Assembly: GCF_009389715.1 (NCBI RefSeq)
Contig: NC_052399.1
Location: forward strand, 29,893,146-29,957,145
Length of the DNA: 64,000 nucleotides
Direction: 5' to 3'
From: Phoenix dactylifera
Taxonomy: Eukaryota; Streptophyta; Magnoliopsida; Arecales; Arecaceae
Part shown: one piece after another, positions 11,009-22,867 of the stretch
Layout of the letters: every line of letters starts with the position of its first letter
Numbering within the stretch: the first letter of the stretch is position 1
Notes under the pieces: generated by a model
The model's input: only the letters and a program-made list of their open reading frames with translations
Database searches by the model: none
What the model was told of the DNA's origin: nothing
Position numbers and translations under genes: made by a program

Positions 11009-11862
11009 TCACCTTCCCTTCATCACTCTCCACAGATACCTCCCACTGGCCATATCCAGAAACACCCAGAACCCATCTCCAATCACCTGACCATGTAAAG
11101 CCAATTGACCAGAAACTCATCAGAATTCAGACAATTTCTAAACAAATGAATCGATATCCAGAAAAAGATGCTAAAGGATTTATCTTCTTTAAATGAAAAT
11201 AAAAAGCCCATGAAATGTCCATACAAAACTCAATTCAACAAAAATTCCATCCTATTGTAAAATTTCTAAACAATTGGAGACGTAATCATTCATCCCTCAA
11301 AACCCAGAAAACACCGTAAAAATGGTGCACTTTCTTTAAACTAAGAAAAAATCACAAAAAATTCCATTAAGCCCAATTCACCAACAAAAAAAACATATCA
11401 AAATGCAGGAATCTAAATCATTTAACAAGTACCCATTAGTCTCCGAACCCAGTCATGGTAAACACAGAATATTTTCTTTCTTGAAATTAAAAAAAAACCA
11501 TCAATCGTCCATATAAAACTAGATTCACCGGAAAAAAAACAAGATTTTTAAATTAAAATTAATAAAAAAATTCACCAGAAACCCACGAAAACGTTAAAAT
11601 TCTCAATAAATAAACGACTGCTCATAAGCCCACCAATCATGGAAATGGGGAAGAAGGGTTTAATTTCGCGTAACTTAAAGAAAATCTCAACCTTTCTCGC
11701 ATCGAAGCGTCGGCGTTTCTTCGAATCGCCATCGACGGAGTCCTCGATCTCGGACGAGTCGCCGAAGATCGGGTTAGGGGGAGGTGACCGGACCGTCTTC
11801 CATGCGAAGTAGCCGGCGAGGGTGGCGGAGAGGAAGACGAGGATCAGGCGCAAGGGACACAT
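11009..11862 (-). CDS. Small single-pass membrane protein ('methyltransferase-related' family), 82 aa
   Basis: Two exons, 11862-11692 (57 codons) and 11086-11009 (25 codons plus TGA), join in phase 0; the intron is 11087-11691, with AAAG|GTTGAG and TCAG|GTGATT junctions. The protein starts MCPLRLILVFLSAT, giving one N-terminal membrane segment (about residues 4-21). An acidic then basic linker follows, and the second exon encodes GFWVFLDMASGRYLWR, a block I recognise from a small plant family that databases label 'methyltransferase-related', although it has no methyltransferase domain. The function is unknown. The second exon is far too short for ordinary frame searches and was found from the conserved block. 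An upstream in-frame ATG run (to 12150) crosses GC-poor leader with no family likeness, so ATG 11862 is preferred. Confidence 0.82.
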
Positions 11863-14323
11863 TGCCGGGAGGCTTCGCCGGCAGCCCGGCCACCGGAATT
11901 CGATGCCGGGAGCGTTCAGGTCACCGACAGTGGACGGAAGATAGCCTCGCGGAGGAAGGTTCCGATAGCCGCCCCTCTCTCCCTCTCGCCTTTTCTTGTT
12001 TTGTTTTTTTTTTTTTTCCAATTTGCCGAGAGCTCTCGGTTGGGGGGAAGAGGGAAGAAGGGCGAAACGGAAACCGAGAAATACTCGCCGGCGATTGAGA
12101 ACGAATCTTGGCGGGAAAAGGTACCAGGATAGCGTTTTGATGACCGCCACGTCATCCTATCATAGAAACAGACGGCTATCAAAAATAAATCTAATATACG
12201 GTAATAAAACACGCTGTGTATGGCACCACGCAACTCCCGTCTGTTTGATAGCCATCGGATGGAGAAATTATTGCCTATACTGTGTGCATCTGTGTAGCCA
12301 TACACGCAGCCAATCACAACCGTTGGTTCAAAATCACTACTCAGTTTTGACGGCTTCCCGTAAAGGCAATTACAGCACCCGGTATTCGAGGGAAAGGACG
12401 GTGGTAAGAATTCGGATAACTAAAATATATAAAAGTAAATAAAAATGTAATATATAATGTAGTAAAAAAAAAATACAGCAAAATATATGGTATCACTAGT
12501 TCATTGTGCTCTTAAATCAGCTGTGAGTAACTCATAAAAAAAATATAAAATTACTTTAAGTCATGGATAATTAATAGTTTAGGGGTCCTTTGTTTCCGGA
12601 GAATAATTTGGAGAGTCATTTGCAAAGAGTTAAAAAAGAGCGACTCAACAACTTTTATGGTAGTCAAAGAATATAATTATCTTGATTTAGTATAGCAATT
12701 AAAATAACAATATTTATTTGTATAAATAACATAATGCCTCAGAATGCCAAGTGCAGAGTCTAGTTAGCTTGTCAAAGGGTTATCACCAAACTCCTCTACT
12801 ACCAGGAAAGTTGCTCTTAGCACTCTGAGGCATTCTATTTTTAGCTTTATTGAGAGCATCCGTACTCGTCATGTATGATTCACCTGCCTTAGCACAAAAA
12901 AAAAAAAAAAAAAAAAAAACCTCCTCTACTGCCACACTAGGTAGACTTGTGATTACAAAAAGGTCAGGAAAGAGAGATACCAGTGGACTTCTATCCACCC
13001 ATCTATCCTTCAAAAAAGTCTTCCCGGTACCAAGCTTAAATCTCTATCTACAAAGAAGAAATCCTCAGTTTTTAATACACCTTCCGGGAGGGTAGATGCC
13101 ACTGCTACTCTAGGATTAATCCAAGAAGCTGGAATCCTTCGAGTATAATAATTTAAAGTGGATGTTTGGAGAACTCGAGGACCATGGGAATGAGAGGAGC
13201 TTCCATCACCATTTGCTAAGGAGGGAATAGTTAAAATTTCTCAACAATAACTTCCAGTCCTACTTGTCCCTTACGAAGACACACCTTGGCCTAGCTAACT
13301 CGAGGACCATGGGGATGGCTCCCTTAGATTTTCACTGAAGAATCCAAATCTGAATAGGGTTGATTCTTGTGGAGGAAATAAAGAGTTTGTTAACTCTCCC
13401 TTAGATTTTTCACTGAAGAATCCAAATCTGAATAGGGTTGATTCTTTTGGAGGAAAAGAAGAGTCCGTTGACTCAATCTAACCTAATCTCGCGTTATACT
13501 GCAGTCTGTTAAGTCTTCAAATTAGTAGCCCGTTTTAAAGAGGACTTCTTTTGAATAAGCTACAGATGTCCTCCCAAAGGGGAATAAAAAAGGCAAAGGA
13601 ACCATTTTAGAGCTAGGCCCAAGACCACCACAGATATTAAAGTCGCATCCCATCAGCCTATTGAATTGCCACAGTAAACAAAAATAAAATAAAACATGCT
13701 TTACAAATATCAAAAATTTCTTTCAATATAAATAGTTGCAGGACATTCTAGATCTGGTAGCATTTTCATAATTTTATATGTGATCTTTAATAAGTTCTAT
13801 TAACAGGATTTTCAACCAAGAGTTTGAGATATTTTATTAGCGAAAACCTAAATGTAACAAAGCAGGTAAAAAGAAATCAAAGATAAGTGCTTTACACCAA
13901 GGAAACCATAGAATTCATAGGCTACAACCATTGAAAAGAAGACTGGCCATATACAGAGGGTTGCAATAAAATCTCAATGTATGTATAGATCCTCGGATGT
14001 ATATCAGGACTATGACATTGATATGTGAACAAAAACAGTAGATAGGAATTCATGAACCCGAATAGATCAAAAATGATTACCTAAAAGTAAAGCTCACTTC
14101 ATTCAAAAGGATCGATTCATTCTAGTCTGCAAAATATCATCCACCTTCATGTGATTTCTCTATACAAAAAAGTTCGCTATGGATCACAACCCATCTGCTT
14201 CCCTCCCCCACCAACAAAAAAAGAAGGAAACAAAAGTATACAAGATCCTGAAGCAGGACCATGTAAATGCGATTCAAGGACCCAAAATGTATACAGCTGC
14301 TGCAGAAAATAGATGCAGTTGCC
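11863..14323. other. Intergenic region with local duplication
   Basis: Holds the 5' flank of the small membrane-protein gene on the left and the 3' flank of the RAD7-like gene on the right. A poly(A) tract lies at about 12896-12919, and two tandem copies of about 75 bp at 13319-13470 are listed separately. No gene seen. Confidence 0.4.
13319..13470 (+). repeat. Two tandem copies of a 75-bp unit
   Basis: The units begin CTCCCTTAGATTTT at 13319 and 13394 and share TCACTGAAGAATCCAAATC and TGAATAGGGTTGATTCTT, differing at only a few positions. The high identity indicates a recent local duplication. No coding function is apparent. Confidence 0.85.
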
Positions 14324-17300
14324 TTACAAAAAATCAGGGATTTCAATTTGATCTAATATATGCCCCTTCAATCCAATGATTGAGACAAAGGGATTTGAGT
14401 GACCATCCAAGAATGTATCTGTGACCTGCATAAAAACATAATTTATCATTTCAATTTAAATGACGTGTACATTGTCTACTTAATGCAACCTTAAAACAGC
14501 ACTAGCTCACTTTCAACATGACAAGCATTCCAATGGCAAAGCTATCTAGAATAAGGTTATTGGATGGGTATAAATACCTGGGTGCACCCAAATAGTTTAA
14601 GAATCCTGAGATTTGAGCAATTGTCGACAATCAATCCCAGTGCTTCATCAGTCATCTTGCGGCAGAAGGAAAGATCCAGACTTTGTAAATTTGAGGAACA
14701 CTTACGAGAAATGGCTACAGCTGTGTGTTGTGCAACCTGCCATAAGTGTGTAGGTCATAGTCAAAATTGGCAAGATGCAAATCCAGAGATAGAAAAAGGT
14801 AACCTGTTAGTGTTTGGAAAAAAGAATATATTCAAAGCAAGAATCTACAAACTCTCAAATTTCTTAAAATGCTCAGTCAAAATGCCAAGATATTGTTTTG
14901 ATTGAAATTTTGGACGTAAGTTTCAGCTAAAACAGAACCATTTTGGGCAAGACTGAATCTGAACTGATTGAAACTAGCCATCCATGTTTTTTCAAAAAAA
15001 AAAAAAAGAGAAAAGCATAGTGTTGCTATTTTCTATCAAATTGTAGCCATTTTTTTTATTACCCAAGTACAAGCATGTATTTGATTAAATAACCTCTTAA
15101 CCCCAAAGAAAACTCCAAATTCAGTATATTTGCAAGTTCTGCTAAAAAAAATGACGAAAAAGATATCAATGCATCAGGCAATTAAAAGCTCCAGAATTTC
15201 TAAATATGACAACTATATGAACAAATGAAGTTCGAAGTACAAAGTATCTGTATACTTAATTTAGTTCTTTTATTTTCTGAGATTTTCAGTTTTTTCTTGA
15301 TTTTTTTTGACCTAGAGTCTAACTAATAGAAAGGGGGAGCTCGTAGAGATCAGGGTTTTGATAACCTAATATCTCAGTTATCTTGGTGGTTGGGTAATAT
15401 AAAGACGGACGGAGTCTCAGTTTATCAGGGCCAAGACGATAGGTCAGGAAAATTTGGAATATTCTGAGATGTTGGCATATCAGAACAAAAACTTGAAAAT
15501 ATAAGCCATTATTGTTAGACCAAGATTACTTTCCATTAAAAGGAATAATTGTGACATTTAATAATTTAAAAACTCAGATGAAATTGTATTGAAAATCTCT
15601 GTTGATATATTAATACCTTATCATTTGATATCTTGGGATATATTGGGTTTATATTAGCCGAGATCTAATATGTTAGCATGTTGGAGATGCCCAGTAAGGA
15701 CCCAAACCATTAATTCAGCTGAAATCCCAGCCACGGTGAAAACCTTTATCGAGATAACCTCACAACACATGTTAGCCATCAACAACGAAAGACCGGATAA
15801 TCTATTCCTACCAGCCATCCTACAAATATAACCTCCATCCTCCAAACCATAAATTCGTAGAAACTTCTCTTCTATCTTTTAAAGCCTCTTTATGTCCTCG
15901 CTAAATCAACAAGAAAAAGAATCTAAATCATAAACATAAACCATGAAAAAGGACAAAGGAGCAATTTGAGCAACCCACCAAACAAGATATATCTTTTCAC
16001 CAAGATGCAATATATGAATGGGTTTGCTTTTGTGATTCTCTGTGCCACAATTGAATGTGTATATCATGAATGTGCAGTGCAGGATCCCAGGCCACAGTCA
16101 TTCAACAAGGCACTAAGTAAGCTACTCGTATAGGAAAATATAACAAATATGTCAAGTCTATAACATCACAACATCACACCTATAGATTGTGTGGCTTCCT
16201 GACCCAGTGGATTATATAATCAATGTGTCAGCACCAAATAGCAAGTTCATCTTTTTCACTCATCCAATCTTTAGCTCTATATTTCATCAACCTATTTGCA
16301 CTAGGAAATAAGAGTTGACTAATAATTTCAAACATAAATCAAAATCTAGATTCAATCAAAAACTCCCATAACTTCAAAAAAAAACCCAACTATCTTACAA
16401 AGGGATAACTAAAATAAGCAAATGTGACCTTTTCTACACCGTTCAGTGAAAGTTCAGTCAATGACCCTCCAGATGCTTCCAAGAATGCAGCAACTGCTTC
16501 ATCACTGTCATTTGATAGCAATAGTTAAGTTAGAAGTACAAGAATCTGAAAAAAAATCTGATAAGTACATGGAATCCAAGATAACTGAAGAAAGTTCAGC
16601 AAGGCAGATTGCATGCAAGTGTAAGCAAAGCTTTGATAGAGCTTCAGGTCGTAAACAATTCCAAACAGATGATGGGGAAAGAATATGAAATGGCAATCCC
16701 CTTTTGTTCTTTAGGCATGCAATCCTTCAAAATGAGTCCAATTAGCACAAGTTCATTTTCTAGAAAGGCTTTAATGCGACCATACTTGATATCAAGTTTC
16801 AACCATTTTATTTTGTTATAGAATGAAATACTACATTTGCAATGACATCTGTGGATTTTCAACATGCCGCATTGATATGAAACTGGGGAAAAAATCATTC
16901 TGATTTGCTGTAACAAGTGCATAACAAGATGATTGTCAATTGCCTTTCAGACCAGAGAGAGGTCTTACTATCACTCATTGTGGGAACAATGACAAAAACT
17001 TGGTCTTGTTAACATTAATAGGCTTGCAACCCTTACTCCCACCAAGTACTGTTAAGTAGAATGTCAGGACCATGTTCCAATTAGTTATTACTTATTAGCT
17101 TCTAATTTTTATCTAGTTGGATTAAAGCATAACCCATGGAAAAAGCTAAGCTTAAATATTTAAATAGTAATGATGAATAATTCTGATTTCAGTCTTAGTG
17201 AAACACTAATTGGTTTCAATGCCTGCTTTTCGAGATCATGTCGGCCCAATTCGAGAGTGACCGACCATATAATTTATGCTTTAAATTTCAATACTAACCA

Positions 17301-20300
17301 TGATCAAAGAGGACAACAATATGACTGGCATTCAGAAATAAGTTCTTAAATTCTTAGAAAATGTCTAGCTATATTAGATATTGGACACCAACAAGAGAAC
17401 TAATAAAAGAGTGAGATAGGAAAGTACTTCCATGGAGAACTAAATAATCAGCCACCAAGAGGGAAGTTCCCACAGGTCTACATTACCAGGAAATATAATA
17501 TTACCATCGACAGGAGTATAAAACCACTGACAAGATTTCATCAATTAGGGGAAAGCAATGCAGTTAGGGCTGCGCATACAAAGTAGCATTCTTGAACTAA
17601 CATGCAATGCATAAGAGCATGGAACAAGTTTTGGCAAAAGCACCCCATTCAAGAGCAACCAAAAAGGAGACCAAATTGACTAATTTTAAGAGGTCCTGCT
17701 TGAAACCATTCGACCGGAAAAATTACAGAGATACCTCATCAAATGCTAGTTGAGTTCCATTAGTGATAACTACAGTATTTAAAAGCTTTGTTGTTTTATA
17801 ATATAGAGATCAGAATAATTTGTTTTACAAGGTCATGAAAAAGGAGTGATTGGCCACTCATACAAATTATTTTCTTCAACCTAAAAAGTTGCGATCAAAA
17901 TGATTTCCACTCTCTTCACTCTCAAGCATATCCCTGAAACGTTAGTTAAACTAAAACTTGAGAAAATAGTAGATTTTTTGCAAAGCCCAAACATGTGTTC
18001 CAATAGAATTAGATTGACAAAGTCCAGGATGGCACCCTATTTCTTCTACAAATTCCATAATTTCATTTTTCAAGCATTCTGGAACAAAACTCAAATCTTC
18101 TTTCATTTATATTCTCAATCCTTCATTCTGAAACTGAAAATGATATGACTAACAGGTAATATGGCACAAGTATTTCTGCCTGGCCATGCATGCCCAGCTC
18201 ACTGTTGCCATCAAATAAAAATAGTAAATCATTCCCTGGACAGTTGCCAACCCTAAGCCAGTTGGAGGATATGAACTTGCAGAGAAAAGCCTAATCACTT
18301 CAATACCTTGCAGACTATTTCAACTTTCCTACTTCCTAGGCTCTAATGATGACAAAATAGTTAATAAATCGTAAAGTTACCAAACAAAAAACATAAAAGA
18401 AGGCATGATCATATGTTTCAATATGAAGGTATGAATCAATTTGATATTAAGCAGATGCCAAAGAAGTTAACAACTAAGTAATATCATCATATAGATTAGG
18501 AAGGAACCTGAATGCATTACGGCAAAGCTTAAGTTTCTGAATCAATCTGCAACCATTTGCAAGGTGTTCTATTGCAGAATCATTCAACCTGTTCAAGTTA
18601 CGAAGATTGAGAGTGCATAATCGTGAACAATTTTCCCCAATAGTTTTAATAGAAGCAGCAGTCAACTTCCTGCATTCCAAATGAAGATAAACAAGAATCA
18701 GAAGCCCATTTATAATTATTTGCAGTTTTCTTCATGAGGGAACAGATAAAGCATTAAAAAGAGACAGGAGTGCTTGATAAGTGTAAAAGTAGATACAAAA
18801 CTGCAAAGCTGGCAAAAAATCAATCAGGCGAATACGAAAAAAAGCAGTCAATGGTTTCAAAAATGCGATGGAAGATATGTTCTAAAAGCATAAGAGAATA
18901 CATAGCAGCCTTTTCAATTACAACAGGATCACAAAGAGGTTATGAAATGAGATAAGGAACTTACTGACAGCCAGCCAAGACAAGCTCCCTCATATTTGAA
19001 CCACAAACAGGAATCAACCGGTGCACAAATTTATCACAGACAGATTGAATGCCAGCCACTGATAAAACTTCCAGACACTTCAGCTTCCTTAATGCCGGAA
19101 GAATCACCATAGCATCCACATTTTGGCAATCATCAATGTACAGTTCTCTTAATACTGAAACTAATTTATCTACTAAATTAATGATTCCACTTGATGTGAT
19201 AAGGGAACACTGGCTCAAATTTATAGAACACAGTAAAGGTGCTGACGAAACAATTGCATTTAGCCCATCATCTGACAGACGATACGCACCCTTCAGAGAT
19301 AATGTAGTCAATGATGGCAAACTATTTGGGGACCGGGCCAAGATAGCATCCACTACATAATCCGGCATACATCGACCGCACAGGTCAAGTTGTATCACCT
19401 GCTTTCACCGAAGCAAAAAAAGGAAGAAAATACAAGATAAGATTTAAACATAGGATCGAGCAAGGATAGATAACCACAATTGAGCAAAAAGAAAATAGTT
19501 TAATCAAGAAACTAGAATATAAACAGGAGACACTAACACCTTGGAGATTGCTTTTTTTTTTTTTGAACCCCATACACTATATGATGAATCTGGCAAGCAA
19601 CATTAGATTATCATCAATTGAAAAAATAGACAACATAACCAGAGTTAGAGGTGTCTGGATGAGAACATCAATAAATTTTAAACAGCAAATTAAGTTCAGA
19701 TAATTATCCAAACTAGAATTCCACCAAAAAAATGCTGTCCTTTAGAAGAAGAATATTATTGTTCAAAAATCATGAAAAAAAGCTTTAAGAATAAGTAACT
19801 TCAGGATACCTTCAAGCTGTCAGTGTTACATCGAACAAAAATGCCCTCAAACTCTGCTTCTGTAGCCCATGAACAATCACTTAAATGTATCTCTGTGGGA
19901 GTTCCACTAATGAGAAGACCAAGAATACGAGAACTCATCTTCCTAGAACGACAAAGCATCAATACAAGCTTGTGCTTGATAACATCAGGAATCCCTTCAA
20001 GCGATTCAATCTCTTCGGCATTATCTGATAGCACTTTCAGGCACAAATCCTTAAGCAGTGGAATTGGCCCACCCATGATCTTGCATTTCTTATCCTTTGA
20101 AGGCATCCACTGGATCCTTGCTTCAGTAGACTTGTTCTTTGTGGAAGAAGAACTCAACTTCCGAGCCCTCAGTCTTTCAGCACGCTCCTCAATGATCTTC
20201 ATGGCAGTAGAGAATGGGCCTGGCCAATCCTCATGCTCAGTACCTGGCACTAACTCTTCTAGTTCCTCTTCCTCTTCTTCTTCCCCTTCAGCACCATGTT

Positions 20301-21738
20301 CTTCAGGTTTAAAAAATGCAAATTTAGGAGCTAAGTCTATAGCTTTCTTTCTCTCTGCTTCCCTTCGAGACCCCTTCTGTCCGACTTTTGGCCTTCCAGA
20401 AACTCTTTGCTCCACCAATCCATCCTCATTTCTTGGGTGCCCCTCAACTTCTTCTGCACCAATTGCATCCACATTCGATTCAAACTTTCTCCTAGCTGTT
20501 GACAAGAAATCATTTACCTCAACAAACTTACCCTTTCCTTTCTCCTCAGCATTATAATTTTTTACCCCTGTACCACCTGCCATCCTTTCATTCTCTTCTT
20601 TCTTTGTACACCTAACATCTACTCCCAATTTCGCTTTCCCTTTTTCTTTATAGCTGTACCTCCCCCCTTCATGAACCATCTGATTCCCATCCTTCTGAAC
20701 CAGATCAGAATCAATGCCATTTACTTCTATCCTTGTCTTGGTAATCACGGAACCTGATCTCAGCTGCATGTACCTAGCCTCCACCTCCTCCTTGATGATC
20801 TCCTCGCCAGTGGGCAATGGACTGGGACAATCCTCCTTGTCTTGGCCATCATCTGGCTCTTCATCTTCTTCCATGCAGCCTCTTTGTTCAGGCTTAAAAA
20901 CTTCATCTTTGGGAGTCAAATCAATAGCTTCACTCCTGTCTGCTACTACTCGGAGCTGCTTCTGCCCTTTTGGCCTTCCAGGCCTTCGCCGCTTCGTTGA
21001 CCCATTCCAATTCCGTGAGAGTTCCTCGACTTCCACTCCAATAATCGATCCCCCATCCGATTCAACCTCAGACCTCTCAATAAACAACATATCATCTTCC
21101 ACAACCAATACTCCCTTTTCTTCCTCTTCAATACCGAATCTTACCACCTCTTTATTGGATTTTTCAACATGATCAACACCCAATACTGACTGCGCCATTT
21201 CACCAGTCGTCTGATCTCCATTCTCCTGAACCAGATTGGAATCAACACTATTCACTTCAACCCTTCTCCGGGCAATCCTGGAACCCGATCTCAACCTCAT
21301 GTACCTCTCCTCCACGCCATCCGCAGCAGAGGAGTTCATAGACGGCACGAGATCAACAAGATCACCCGATGTCATCGTCCTCTCCAAAACCCTAGTTTCT
21401 CCCCCTTCCCCATTTGTCTCCGCTTCCGCACTGGAAGCCCTAGCGATCCGCTTCCTCTTGCTGCCCGTCTCCCCGGAAGAGACAACGGCGCTCGCCGGAA
21501 TAGGGGACATGGAGGCGAGGCGGAGGCTCCGTCTCCGTGGAGGCCCCGATCCAGAAGAACCAAAACCTAACCCTAAGACTGTCTCCATCTCTGGGGAGGG
21601 AAAGGAGGAGGCGGAGGAGAAGGGGGATCTTGCCGGAGTGGAGGGCTCCGGCGGCGGCGAAGGCAGCGGCGGCGGAGGGCATTCTAGGGTTTTCATCGGG
21701 ATTTCGGGGCCCACCACTCGAGACCTCAAAACCGGCAT
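14324..21738 (-). CDS. RAD7/rhp7-like leucine-rich-repeat protein, 953 aa
   Basis: Six exons join in frame: 21738-19810, 19398-18965, 18669-18508, 16504-16429, 14736-14578 and 14425-14324 (TAA), 2862 nt in all. Exon 1 encodes a long charged, presumably disordered N-terminus with AT-hook-like GRPK motifs (about 254 and 448) and a duplicated block (143-318 and 319-521), then a conserved segment (about 540-643). The later exons encode cysteine-containing leucine-rich repeats such as LSLKGAYRLSDDGL, LTELSLNGVEK and LQSLDLSFCRKMTDEAL. The arrangement matches plant proteins annotated as DNA repair protein rhp7-like (Arabidopsis At2g06040 type). Yeast Rad7 acts with Rad16 in global-genome nucleotide-excision repair and as a ubiquitin-ligase part; the plant role is not established. 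The exon 4 donor is AAG|GTCACA, a weak consensus, but the protein junction fits the LRR. Confidence 0.9.
20176..21312 (-). repeat. Internal duplication in exon 1 of the RAD7-like gene
   Basis: Residues 143-318 and 319-521 are homologous: both open with E(E/A)RYM(R/Q)LRSGS, continue with (R/T)(R/I)EVN(S/G)(V/I)DS(N/D)LVQ, pass an acidic stretch, then a GRPK motif, AIDL(T/A)PK, FKPE and end with an acidic stretch and EEIIKEE/KIIEERA. The copies are diverged, so the duplication is old, but the frame is kept throughout. Confidence 0.85.
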
Positions 21739-22867
21739 CGGCCGTCGATTTGGGGATCGAGTTGAGCGAGAGAGAGCGAGAGATTTCCCGCGCGAATGAG
21801 AGGAGGCGGAGGGCTGGGAATAAGATCAAAGATCAGGAAGCATATGGACCCGTTTCCCGCGCACGTTCGGGTGTCTTGTGGATCACGTTATATGACAAAT
21901 ACGACGGAGGGAGGCAAACGGCTCGTTGGACACCTGTCGCGTTCCCTATTCTTTTGGTTTGCTGGGCACGTTAAGGAAGGTGATCCGTCGATTAGGCCGA
22001 AACCGGAGCCAACGAGCGCGGCGTTTCAGGGGAGTCGCGTCCGCGTAGTCAACGGTCAAACTTGAGAACAGCTAGGGGATACGAAACACGAACCGTGTGG
22101 TTACATCACAAGTTTGCTGACACGTAAGCCCTGAAGCGGTAGGCTCTTCTAGGTGGCATCAGAGTGGAGTTCTTCCTCGAAATAAATAGCAATGCTTCGA
22201 TAAGCAACAACGTTAACCTTCCAACCACTCAAATCATTTCAAAGATGAATCCAAGATTTGGCTAATCTTCTTGCTTTCAATGAACAGTTGAACATTAAAA
22301 GTTTTCTTAATTGGACTGTTGAAGTTGATAACTTCTTAAACTTCCGGAGCCAAAGAATATATAGCAAAATTAATAATATATAGCTAATAATTCTTGGAAC
22401 AATTTCATGAAAACACATTAGTGCGTGATATATATGCTTAGTTTTTTTCTACAACTTATCTTATACGCAAAATCTTTTGTTATAAATGAATCTATAGTGG
22501 AAATCAAATAAGATGAACCCTAGACCCTAGACTTTCCATTATAATTAGCACATACAGGAGATATTTTGTACTCATGCTCTTGGGATGAGTTTGCTCGGAG
22601 TAGGTTTACTTGGTCTGATGCACATCATACATACATCAATAGAAAACCAGGTCCAACTTTTAGAAAGAAATCCTGATCAGGCCATATGGAAAATTAATGC
22701 ATAATACTACAAAGAAGTCTACAAGTGATACAGGAATAAACTGATAAAACTACAACAACTTTTGCGAAATTCTAGAAAACAACAGAACTCTCAAAATGTT
22801 TAGAAAATGTTTGAATCACAAAAACGAATTACAAATGATGTGTTGCAGTACTAGATAATGTAAACAT
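21739..22867. other. Spacer between the RAD7-like and GPI-protein genes
   Basis: About 1.1 kb. The left part is the 5' flank of the RAD7-like gene (GC-rich to about 22070); the right part is AT-rich and follows the stop codon of the GPI-anchored protein gene. No other gene seen. Confidence 0.4.

Noticed and set aside
11087-12150. 192-codon minus-strand frame as the full small membrane protein
   Set aside because: Its N-terminal part is 5' leader and its C-terminal part is intron; only 11692-11862 matches the family, and the conserved core is in 11009-11086.
12583-12830. Possible MITE starting GGGGTCCTTTGTTTCC
   Set aside because: The start resembles some plant MITE ends, but no matching inverted end or target duplication was found nearby.
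19823-20557. 244-codon plus-strand frame
   Set aside because: Antisense shadow of exon 1 of the RAD7-like gene.
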